Below are positions 11,093 to 21,325 of a stretch of DNA of 64,000 nt, one piece after another; the first letter of the stretch is position 1, and each line of letters opens with the position of its first letter. Both the position numbers and the translations under genes were made by a program. This stretch comes from Hypoxylon rubiginosum. Lineage: Eukaryota > Ascomycota > Sordariomycetes > Xylariales > Hypoxylaceae. Under the pieces are notes generated by a model that saw only the letters and a list, made by a program, of their open reading frames with translations, made no database searches and was not told the DNA's origin. The stretch lies in NCBI GenBank assembly GCA_902806565.1, contig CADCXA010000029.1, forward strand, positions 1,488,001-1,552,000, read 5' to 3'.

Positions 11093-12201
11093 GTATGAAA
11101 GGGATAGGTTTGGGAATGGTCACATCATTTAAGGTATATATTTGGGGCATGATCAGGAGTTTTTAGGATATCCTTTTTTTTTCAATGGTTCATCGGTTCG
11201 GAGTTATGTCGATTTTTGAGATATCCTTGGGCAACGCATTCATTAAGGTGACATCTGTCGTGAAGGACGGCGAGCGGGATAGTAACTTGTGCATATCACT
11301 ACTAGCGTACGCATCTATCTTCATTACCAGTTCAATGGGAACTATTGTCTATTAGCTCTATTGTGCGACAGTTTTGTAACAGCCAAACTATAGAGGTATC
11401 CGAGAATCTTGGATGTTGGAAGTGCAGAAGCAGAGAAGCGAACTTACCTGTCTGGCAATCAATTTCGTACGTAGTTGAAGATCTATTCTGGGTCAGTCAG
11501 CCCCTTAGCACGGCCATCAGTAATGTAGTATTGTATAACCGACCACCAGTTGGGCTGTGCAAGCTCGCTAATATGTCGCAACATCACTGCATGTACTCTA
11601 TTTATACCTGAGAAAACACACATATTATCAAACACTCCTAAAACAACCCTCTGGGAAAAAAGGTCTGGTAGAATAATAATAGGAGATTCTGCTGCCGGGG
11701 CTAAAAGAGGGGGCTATCTGCTTGTGACATTCTCTACAAGACGTAGCAATAGGCTAAATGCTAATACCAGTTATGTAATTTAGCAATAAGTGTCGTTAAA
11801 TTTTCCAATATTTTAACGGGTGGTGTCGAGATAGAAACTAGGGGGGAGGCTGGAAGGTAGCGAGTATAATGAGCCTCGTGGTGTCGACGAGGTATAGGTT
11901 ATGGGAGGATAGATATCATGGCTATGTTGTCCTGTGAAAGCGTTTAATTTGCATAACTAGATCTCGGAGCCGCTTAATAGTATTGTGTATCGAGAGTCGT
12001 TATGGTGTTACGTTTTCGTACCTTAAATTACGCGTAAATAGGGTAGCCAAAGCTTGACATTGCTATGTCTATTCCTTATTACTATTATTCTTAAGCAATA
12101 GAAGGTAGGTATGTCATAGCTCATAGCTCATGTGAGTCTGTTGCTGCATCTACTCTTGTCAGTACCTCATAGCCAACGGCTGCAAGCACAGGCACATGTT
12201 C
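11093..12201. other. Convergent intergenic region
   Basis: About 1.1 kb between the 3' ends of the GH93-like gene (+) and the S28 peptidase (-). Short open frames at 11345-11611 and 11550-11783 overlap in different frames and show no motif. A small TCATAGC direct repeat is at about 12114-12129. Nothing else supportable. Confidence 0.45.
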
Positions 12202-13975
12202 CTAGTATTTACCGGTGAATTCTTGCATCCATCCCTGCACAAACTCCGCCATCTTCTTCTGAGTGTCTGCCACGGGTGCAGGGGGGAAGTCCGCCGTCGT
12301 CTCGTTAGGAAAAACGCCGTTCTCATCCCAATGGTGGACAGCACGCTAATCTCCAGTTAGTCCAGGACAACGAGTTAGGGATTAGGCACCGGGAAGCTTA
12401 CATCGATCAGAAGATACGGCTCGCTTGGCGTGTTAGTTCGCTCGGGTACCTCAAGCGCGTGAACGCCAGCTGCTCGCCAGGGATCCCATTCGCCATCGAT
12501 AAATGCGAGCCGAGGATAGCTGATGTTGAATCCGCCAACCCTATTGATGTATTCCACATCGGCTGGCTTGGTCTGGTTGAAGGCCTCACGACAGATGAGG
12601 GCTGAGTAGTCCACATCAATGGTGCGCGAGATCAGAGGAAGTTGGTCCTCCGGAACACCGCTCCCAGTCTGGAGGTATCCCCATTGGGTGCAGACCTGGA
12701 ACTGCCAAAGTCGCCAGCTCTGATTGATGTCATCCTGCGAGTAGAATTCCGAGTCGTGAGTTGAGTAGCATCCGTCCTGGTCACCGCGACATCTGGAAAC
12801 CGAGGTCGAGTTGACATAGCCGATGTAGTTCAGGAATCGGTTCGCAAGTGTCTCCAGCTCATCCTCGTAACCACCAACCGTGATCAATTCCTCGACCGAA
12901 GCCCGTCGTGCTTCCGTAGCAGGATAGAGTACCGAGTCGGACGAGACAGTGTCACAGTAGGTGAAGAAACTGTTGCTGCTCTGCGAGGGATCCCAGTTTA
13001 AGCTCTGCAGGCCGTAGATGCCGCCATTGATGGCGCTGGCGAAATCATTGTCGTAAGTGACATTGGGAAGGCCAAAGACAGACTTAAGCTGTCCAACGTA
13101 GTCCGTTCCTGCCTTGCCGATGAGGATGTTGTCGACAACGTGCGTTAACTTCTGGGTGGTTTCGACACATGCGGGTGGGCCGTATACGGCAGCAGCTTCA
13201 AAGTATTGCCAGTAATCCCAAATAGCCTCAGGCACGCCGGACGACGAGATGGCGCCATAGTATACATCCGGATATAACACTCGCAAAAATGCGACGAAAG
13301 CACCGGCATAGCTGCCACCATAGGCAATCCAAGCCGTTGTCTCGGGGCTCAGATCTACATCCTCCAGGCCAGCGAACTTGACATTCTTGGCGAAGTATGC
13401 AGTATCAGCCAGAGCCTGGTCGGTAGTCAAGAAGCGCAGGTTCTCGGTGCTGAAGTCCTCTACGGGAATGCTCGAGCCGTAGTATCTGTGCTCGAGAATG
13501 ACGCCGACTCCACCAGTTGCTTTCGCAAGCTGGTAGACGATACCCTTCTGCAAGAACGGCAATCGGTCGGCCCCGCTCGTCTCTCCGCCCGCAAGCACAA
13601 TGACCGGGCCGCCGGGCTTGTAGAATTGAGCATCGTACCAGTATCGCAGATCGAACGTGCCATCCGAGTGCGGCTCGTAACTGGAGTCATTGTGGAAATG
13701 ATCGATTGGCGTCGAGAGGTTGTACTCGGGGTAAAGGGCTTGAAGCTCAACCTGTCTGGCGCCGAGGCCGACGTGCGCATCCCTCGTTCGGATCTGTCAC
13801 GGATCGTATTAGCCTGAGAAGCAAAGCAGAGAATCCGTATCTAAAGACTAAGGCCATATCCATATGCCATACATACCTGTTTCGCAAGCTCGCTAATAGG
13901 CAAGGGATGCTTCTGGATTGCCTGGGCCGATGACACAAGTGCCAGTAGGCTCGCGACAGCACCGTATCGAACCAT
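12202..13975 (-). CDS. Secreted serine carboxypeptidase, family S28
   Basis: Exons 13975-13877, 13793-12402 and 12345-12202 (introns 83 and 56 bp, all joins in phase) encode 544 residues. The ATG at 13975 opens a signal peptide (MVRYGAVASLLALVSSAQA). The S28 layout is clear: STPIDHF near the N-terminus, LEHRYYG, nucleophile Ser in GGSYAG (Ser about 194), acid in DGEWDPWR (Asp about 470), and a His pair in RAVHHWDENG (about 501-502) contributed by the last exon. The third exon must therefore be included for a complete triad. Several NxS/T sites fit a secreted glycoprotein. S28 peptidases (the prolylcarboxypeptidase / dipeptidyl-peptidase II clan) cleave after proline; fungal members act in acidic extracellular or vacuolar digestion. 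It converges with the GH93-like gene. Confidence 0.92.
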
Positions 13976-14837
13976 GGTGACTTTACGAAGCAGCTATTTC
14001 GAGCTGGGTGTTGTCGAGGATGGTTGGCGGTGGTTCAGACGAGGAATGCCAGTTATCAAGGCCGTGGCCAGAGCGAAGGCGATTGGCACGTATTTGAGAG
14101 ATTGGAGATCAGCTTGGCATGGTGCAATAGCTGACCTTCGACCTCCGATGTTGTTATCATTGCTTTAGGCAGGACCAAGATGCAGCGTTGCAATGCTCGA
14201 CCCCGACCAGCCCAACACGGTACCCGAGATGAGCGACGATCCTTGGCGATATGCGGACAAGCCATCTCGAAAGCTGACCAAGCGGCCAAGCTAAGTAGAA
14301 CATGGAAGGTCTTTTAAGGCCATATCGAAATATAGATGCCGTAGTATGAAACCCCTTTATAGCGATAATACTTCATTACGTTTAATAAAGTGGAATAGAA
14401 TGTGAGACTTTCCGGCACGCGACATTAAGAGAAGGGAGACAAAAAAAGGGGGAAATCCAAATCTTCTCTTTTTCTTTTAATTCAAAGTACTTTATATGTT
14501 AGGCACCATGTACTTCTGCTTCATCAATAGTACTTGCGCAGGTTGAACCATTCAGCCCATCTCAGTCTTTAAGAGGTAGAGTAGAAATCTTCCACCAATT
14601 AACATCAGCGAGGACTATCAGCTCATCTTAAATGCATATACCATCCATTAATAGGGGGTACGTATCTAACAAGCTTGCGCTCATCATCTCCTCCGCTCGC
14701 TTAGGTAGCTTCTCCAAGTTTACTAGGGGAACGTCGAGATTCATCCCTAAATCGACGAGAAAAATTGTAAGTCGGCAATGGGTACCGCAGGTGCACGGCA
14801 AACGCAGTAGTAGATAGTACAAGGTATTCGACTCACT
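13976..14837. other. Intergenic region, possible tail of dead methyltransferase
   Basis: Upstream of the S28 gene I see no supported coding sequence. The part at about 14628-14770 reads on the minus strand as an open segment (NLDVPLVNLEKLPKRAEEMM) preceded by a pyrimidine-rich TTTAG acceptor. It could be the last exon of the neighbouring methyltransferase remnant, but I could not confirm this. Confidence 0.35.
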
Positions 14838-15504
14838 CTTACATACGCCAACGACCCCCGCGAGGGCTTCTACCAGCACCTTAGCGCCACGGGCGCCTCA
14901 CTCGAGGTCGACGTGCTCATCCCGGACACCCTCAAAGCCTTCTTCCCTGAGCCAGCCGGCCATGTCCTTGGCGTAGTCGGTGCCCACGCTGGCGGCGGTC
15001 AGGAAGACGCCGGTAGCCGTCCACGCGTCACGCATCGCGAAACCGTGTGTCGGTCGTCCCGGTCACGTCTATCTCGGCGAGCTGGATCCAGCCGCCGGGC
15101 TTGACGAGCCCGCATAGGTAGCCGACGATCTCGCGCGGCGCTGCCTTCTTGGTGCCGCTCGGGATTGTGAAGCACTAGTGCACGAGGTCGCAGGTACCTC
15201 GCAGCTCCGCCGGCTACGGTTCCGAGATGTCGTGGATGGCAAAGGACGTGCGCGGCGGGAAGAAGCTCTGAATGACGTCGTAGTCTAGAAGCGTATAAGG
15301 CTCGGTTAGTGGCGGTTAGATACGATTCAAGAAGGGACCGTCGGCTGTTCCCGAGTCAAGGATCTGCAGGCCTGGTTTGGCGAGATCGATCGGTACTAGG
15401 ATGTGCTTGTTGTTCATCATATGGGTAACGACCGCGTCTTACTCCATCAGATGGGCAATCTCTTGGCCCGGCTCTGGAAGCAGGTATTGAGGCTCTTCTG
15501 ACAT
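14838..15504 (-). pseudogene. Class I SAM methyltransferase pseudogene with RIP-type stops
   Basis: Starting from the ATG at 15504 (MSEEPQYLLPEPGQEIAHLME), the minus strand reads as a LaeA/UMTA-type methyltransferase. SAM-binding motif I is ILDSGTADG (about 15337-15363), followed by YDVIQSFFPPRTSFAIHDI and KPGGWIQLAEID. The frame is broken by in-frame stops at 15439-15441 (TAA), 15316-15318 (TAA), 15214-15216 (TAG), 15175-15177 (TAG) and 14898-14900 (TGA), and by a one-base shift at about 15034-15046 before RDAWTATGVF. The TAA/TAG stops are explained by CAA/CAG to TAA/TAG changes (CpA to TpA), the RIP signature. The gene sits about 170 bp from the AT-rich element, so spread of RIP from the element is the likely cause. 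An O-methyltransferase in secondary metabolism is the probable ancestral role. Confidence 0.8.
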
Positions 15505-15688
15505 GGTTGCAAGTGTGGTGATATGTTCAAAGCTAATTAATTTTGCTAGGCCGCGAGAACCGTTTGGGGCTTCGATCTAGCCGGGTATATTATTCTGCTT
15601 TGTGTCACCCATATAAGCCACTCAGGGACATTTGCTGGGCACCTAAAACGTAAGGGACAGAAGGCTGGGGACCGTTAACGGTTTATAA

Positions 15689-15693
15689 AAAAC
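15689..15693. repeat. Target-site duplication, left copy (AAAAC)
   Basis: AAAAC immediately precedes the TG start of the 5' LTR and is repeated at 20893-20897 right after the 3' LTR. A 5-bp duplication is standard for Ty1/Copia integrases. Collapsing the two copies restores continuity of the left TIR with its inverted partner. Confidence 0.85.
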
Positions 15694-15847
15694 TGTTAGA
15701 TCCGAGGATTAGCCGGTGGCTGGGAATAAATAAACCCTTATTAAGTAAGCTTTTAAATCAGGATTTTATATATAATAATAATATAAAAATTACACATTTT
15801 TTAATTAAAAGATTTAAACTTAATTTAATTAACCTTTAAATCTAATA
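15694..15847 (+). repeat. 5' LTR of Copia element
   Basis: 154 bp, beginning TGTTAGATCC. The first 31 bases keep their G and C, while the same positions of the 3' LTR have been changed at 16 sites, every one G to A or C to T. Further in, a few sites (for example near 15745) are instead mutated in this copy and intact in the other, so both LTRs were hit independently. The RIP boundary of the whole block lies inside this LTR, near 15725. Confidence 0.9.
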
Positions 15848-18800
15848 ATTAAAAGTTTTATTATTATTTTTTTAACGTTATTTATATATAAAAAAAATAT
15901 TAAAATTATTTACTTAAAATATTTATATAATTAAATAATAAAAAAAATAATTTTTTTAAAATTTTAATTAATTTAAAAAATTAATATAATTAGAAGAAAA
16001 ATAAATTTAAATTAAAAGTTAAATTATTAAAGTTTCTTAATTATTTAATTAATAAAATTTTATTATTTAAAAAATTAAAACTTTTTAATATAACCTTAAA
16101 AAAATACAATAAAAAAACTAATATTATTATTATTTTTATAAAATTAAATAAATTTATAAAATTTATTATAATAAAATAAAAAAAACTAAATTTATTTTAA
16201 ATTAAAAAAAAAAATAAAAACTAACTTATTTTAAATTTAATAAAAAATAAAAAAACTAATTATAAAATAAATATAAATTATTATAATTAATATAAAAAGT
16301 TATATATAAAATAAATTATAGCGGTAAAAAAATTTAATAATTATATATATTAAATTATAATAAATTATTATAAAATTATATATTATATTATTAAAAAACT
16401 AATATAAAAATAATATTAAAAACTAAACGCTTAATATAATAAAACTAAACTAAATAAAAAAAATAATATTAAAAAAAAATATAAAAAAATAATAATATTT
16501 CTTAAAAATCTTAAAAACGCGAGTTAATAATTATAAATTTAAAAGATAATTATATTTAAGGTTAAATTTTATAAAATATTTAAAATATAATATTTAAACT
16601 TATAAATAAAAGATTTTTTAAATATAATAAAAAATTTTTATAAAAACTAAACTATTATTTATAAAATAATTAAAAAATTATAATTTATTAATAATATTTT
16701 ATAATATAAAAACTTTATAAATAATTTTTATAATTATATAATTAAAATAATATATAAAATAAAAAAAATATTTAAAAAAGTTTTTAAACTTATTTATAAT
16801 AAAAAAAACCTTAATAAAAAAAAATTAATTAAACTTTTTTTTAACTAATTAAAAAATAAAAATATAAGTAAAAAAAAATTATAAAAAAAAAGTTAAAATA
16901 TTATATTAATTAATAACTATTTAATATATAACTAATATTATTAATTTATAAAATATTATTATATTTTTTTAAAAAAAACATATAATAATTTTAAATTAAA
17001 AATTTAATTAATTTTTAAAGTTAAGAAAATTTTAAAAAAACTTAAAGCTTTAAATATAAATATAATCACTTAAAAAAAGCAAGTTAAAATCTAGGATTTT
17101 TTAATTTAAAAAAAAATTTAAAAAATTATAAAAATAATTATATAATTAGTTTATAAAAAAAATACCAGTTATATTTTTTATTTTAATAATAAATAAATAC
17201 CTTTTAATTTACTTAATTATTTTAAATAATAAATTAATTATTATTATAATAAATTAAATATATTATTTAATTAATTAAAAACAAACGTTATTTAGTAATT
17301 ATTTTTAGTTAAAAAACCGAACCTTATTAATTTAAATATATAAAATAATAAATATATTAATTAAAAATATATTAATATTATTATTAAATATAATTTATTA
17401 TTTTTTATTATTAATTACCTTAGTTTTATTATAAAAATTAAAACGTAAAAAGTTTTAATAAAATAATAAAATAAACTTAATTTATATATAAAAAAAAAAT
17501 AATACTTTTATAAATAAAATTAAAAACATATATAAATAATATATAATAATTTATTAAGTTAATATATAAATAAAAAAAAATATATTTAATATTATTATAA
17601 AAAAATATAAATATAACATATAAATTAAATAAGTTTTTTTAATTAAAAATATTTAAATATAATATTATAAATTAAAATATTTAAGATTTTAAATCTTAAA
17701 ATATTTTATAAGTTTATTTTAAAAAATAGTTATTTAAAGATTAATAAAAATTAAATATAAAACTTATAATATATTTAAAATAAAATAATAAATTTAATAT
17801 GTTTTTAAACTAAATTATTAGATACTAAAAAAATAAATTACCTTTAATTTTTATAACTATAAAAAAATATTTATTAAAAAAAACTTATATTTTATTTTTA
17901 TATATTAAATGTTAAAAGTAATTTAAAATTATATATTTAAAAATTATAAAATAAAAACAATTTTTAATATAATAAATAATTATTTAAAATAATTAAAACA
18001 TTAATATAAAATTATTATAAAAGTGATAAAAACTAATAATAAGATAATTATTAATAAACTAATTATTAAAAAAAGTTTAAAAATATATAAAATAAAAGTT
18101 AAACTTTTAATATTAAATATATAAGCTTAAAATAATAAAGCTAAACATTTAAAAAATATAATAAAAATAAAAACGTGTGTAATATAAACTAAAATAAAAT
18201 TATTAATATATTTATAATTAAAGATATTTAAAATTATTACTTATTTATATAATTATATATTAAAAGTTAAAAATAACTAAAAAACTTTATTTAATGTATT
18301 TTTTAAAATAGTTAAATAAAAATAAAAGTCTTTTATATTAAAAAATAAAAAACTAAATTAAACGTATTTATAAACATATAAATATAAAGTATATATTATA
18401 ATAAAAAATTAAAAGTTTTATTTAAATAAATTAAATAAATTAAATTTAAAAACTTAAATTAAATATTTAATTAACTATTAATCTTTAAATATATATTATA
18501 TATAAATACCTTATTTAAATAAAATAATTAATATAAAAAATATTATTTTTAATAAAAATAAAATATTTAATAAAAACCTAAATATTTTTTAAAATAATTT
18601 AAAAATTACTAGTATAAAAAAAATAATAACTTTAATTAAAAAATATACCTTATTAGATTTTAAAAACTATATTTTAAATAAAGAATTTAAAGAGATAAAA
18701 AAAATTAATAATATATTATTTATTTTAAAAATAATAAATATAATAAATAAAAAAAAATTAAATACTAATATTAAAATAAAATATTTATATATTATAATTA

Positions 18801-19504
18801 AATTTAAACTATTATTTATATTATTATTAAATCCGCTATTTATTTTATTATATTATATAATCTAAAATAAGAATATAAATTTTATATAAAATTTATTTTA
18901 AAATTTAAAACTTTATAAACTTAAACCGTAAAAAGTTATATTTTTAGTAAATTTTAAAGTTTTTTTTATATAAAAAATAAAACTAAAGATTTTAAATTAA
19001 ACTGGCGTAAAAAAAGCATTATAAAAAAAATAAAAACTATATTAAAAGTTTATTAAAAAAACGCCTTATTAATATAAAAAGTTTATAAATTATTTAATAA
19101 AATATTTTTTTAAATAAATAGAAAAAAATCATTTTAAAAGTTATATTTAAATAAAATCTTAATTAAAAATCAAAAAAATAAACCTAACTATAAAAAAGTA
19201 TTAAATTTTAAACTATATATAAATATACGTTTATAAATTTAATAAATATAAATGTTTTTTAAAATATAAAACTAAACTTATTATATAAAAAAATTAATAA
19301 AAAAAATTATAATTAAATAAAATATATACCGTTACTTTTACTAATAAATTATTTAAAATATTATTAATAATAATTACTTATTTTAACTTTAAAATAATAT
19401 AATATAATATAATAAATATTTTTATACACATTGTTATAATAAATAAGATTTTTATATATATATTATTAAAATATTAAAAAAAGAATATAATATTATAACT
19501 ATAT

Positions 19505-19775
19505 AAAGCTTTTTATAAATTAAGAATCTCGTTATTATTTTAACAAAAAAAATTCTTAAAAACTTTATTAAAATTAAGCTTTAAAAATATATTATATAAA
19601 CTATATTACTATATTAAAAAAAAATTATTAATATTTTTCTATATAAATAATATAATTATAACGTATTAAAAAAATAACAAGATAATAATAATTAAAATAG
19701 TTTTATAGTTAAAAAAAAGATATTAAATAATTAAAAAAAATAAAATCTAATAATTCCTAAAAACTAAAATTATTT
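19505..19775 (+). pseudogene. Decayed Copia reverse transcriptase domain
   Basis: One frame, continuous apart from TAA/TAG codons, reads KAFYKLR-x-SLLF at 19505. This is the Copia hallmark KALYGL[KR]-x-SPxLW once GG-to-AA, CC-to-TT and TGG-to-TAA changes are allowed for. 44 codons after its start, FYINN (19637-19651) stands where the catalytic [FY]xDD box belongs (GAT/GAC to AAT). 39 codons further, FLKT (19754 on) stands at the conserved FLG motif that distinguishes Copia from Gypsy. Spacing agrees with known Copia RTs. No active product is possible. Confidence 0.85.
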
Positions 19776-20738
19776 ATAATTAATTTTAAAAAAGGATTTA
19801 ACTATCTTAAATTTTATATATTAAGAAAATAATTAAATTAATCATTTTATTTAATAAACTATTAAATATATTTATAATTTTATAAAAATTACTTTTATAA
19901 AAAAACTATATTATAAAATAAAAAATCTATTAATATTAATATAAAATTAACTTAATATTATTTATAATTATATTTATTAAACTTAATATATTATTTATAG
20001 CTTTATAATTAACTTAATTTCTTATAAACTTAAATAATATTCATTAAAAAATAATAAATTAAGTTATATAATATTTATATAAAATAAAATAATATACTTT
20101 ATAAATAAAAAATAAAAATAATTTAATAGTAACTAGTAATACTTTTTTTACTAATAATATAATAAACCGTAAAAATTTATAAATTTATATTATAATTTTA
20201 TTTAATAAATTAATTAACTAAAAAACAAATAAATAAAATACTATTATTATATTTATTATAAAAGTTAAATTACTAGTATTAATATAAACTATAAAAAAGA
20301 TAATATATATTAAATAATTAATTAAAAAATTAAAAATTAAACTTAACTATAAAAAAATTAAGGTAAAATATAATAATATATAAATTATTAAACTAATGAT
20401 TTTAAAAATTACTTAATTTAAAATTAAATTAAGGTATATAAATATCTATAACTATTAACTTCGTTAAAAAATTAAAAATAACTTAATTATAATTAAATAT
20501 ATATTATTAATAAAAATAAAAATAAATAAATTAATTAAAACATTACCAGCTTAAAAATAACTAAACCTATTAAACCAGTTAAATATTATAAATATTTAAC
20601 ACCTAGTTAAAAAAAAAAAAAACCAAAAGAATTTAATTAAAATTTAAAAGAATATATTAAATATAAATATTTTAGTTTTATATTAATAGTATTTAAATTT
20701 AAACTTTTAATATAAATAATTATAAATTTAAAAAAATA

Positions 20739-20892
20739 TATTAAATCTAAAAATTAATTAATAACTAAAAATAAATAAACCCTTATTAAGTGGGTTTTTA
20801 AATCAGGATTTTATATATAATAATAATATAAAAATTACACACTTTTTAATTAAAAGATTTAAACTTAATTTAATTAACTTTTAAATTTAATA
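20739..20892 (+). repeat. 3' LTR of Copia element
   Basis: Pairs base for base with 15694-15847 and is more strongly RIPed at its left end. Inner positions near 20790-20796 retain GGG where the 5' copy has AAG. It ends at 20892, directly before the AAAAC duplication. An A-rich tract (about 20727-20738) before it may be the decayed polypurine tract. Confidence 0.88.
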
Positions 20893-20897
20893 AAAAC
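20893..20897. repeat. Target-site duplication, right copy (AAAAC)
   Basis: Second copy of the 5-bp target duplication of the Copia element; see 15689-15693. Sequence resumes at 20898 with CGTTAAAAT, which matches the inverted right end of the giant element. Confidence 0.85.
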
Positions 20898-21059
20898 CGT
20901 TAAAATAACAAAAATACCAAATCTATTAAATCCGCTAAACTTATTAAACTTATAAAATAAGTTAAAATTATAATATATATAACTTATATATTATATAAAT
21001 ATATTAAGTTTTTAATAAATTAATATACTTTATTAATTTAAATTATAAAAAATATATAA
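20898..21059 (+). repeat. Left TIR of giant element (inner part)
   Basis: Together with the 22 bp at 15672-15693 this forms the left terminal inverted repeat. It matches the reverse complement of 49354-49534: about 80 outer bases differ only by transitions, with A/T almost always on this side, then a short gapped patch, then an identical run through TTTATTAATTTAAATTATAA. The copy here is RIPed throughout. Confidence 0.85.
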
Positions 21060-21117
21060 ATTAATAATAATATATAAAATATAATAAGAAAATTAAAATA
21101 AAAATTATTAATTATAA

Positions 21118-21325
21118 TAATAATTTAATTATAATATATTCTTAATTTAATAATAATTTAATAATAATTTATTAGTAGTTAAATAATAGTTTAATAATAA
21201 TTAAATAATAATTTAATAATAATTAAATAATAATTTAATAATAATTAAATAATAATTTAATAATAATTTAATAATAATTTAATAGTATTTTAATTATAAT
21301 TTAATAATAATTAAATAATTATTAT
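21118..21325 (+). repeat. 11-bp minisatellite array, left subterminal
   Basis: About 18 units of an 11-bp repeat of the form TTTAATAATAA alternating with TTAAATAATAA. A few units keep TAGTAG, suggesting an original unit containing AGTAGTAG before RIP. The array lies just inside the left TIR. Confidence 0.8.

Larger units (their letters stand above)
15694..20892 (+). mobile_element. Ty1/Copia LTR retrotransposon, RIP-inactivated, 5199 bp
   Basis: Two 154-bp direct repeats (15694-15847 and 20739-20892) align end to end without gaps. They start TG and end in a decayed CA (TA), and are flanked by AAAAC duplications. Total length is normal for Copia. The reverse transcriptase is recognisable at 19505-19775 on the plus strand, in the 3' third as expected for gag-PR-IN-RT-RH order. 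All reading frames are destroyed by stops, mostly TAA/TAG. The plus strand is A-rich with more C than G remaining, as expected when a purine-rich sense strand is RIPed. The element inserted 22 bp inside the left end of the giant TIR element, so it is younger than that insertion. Confidence 0.9.

Noticed and set aside
13488..13817. 109-codon plus-strand open frame
   Set aside because: Antisense to the first half of the S28 peptidase, whose exon structure and motifs are clear.
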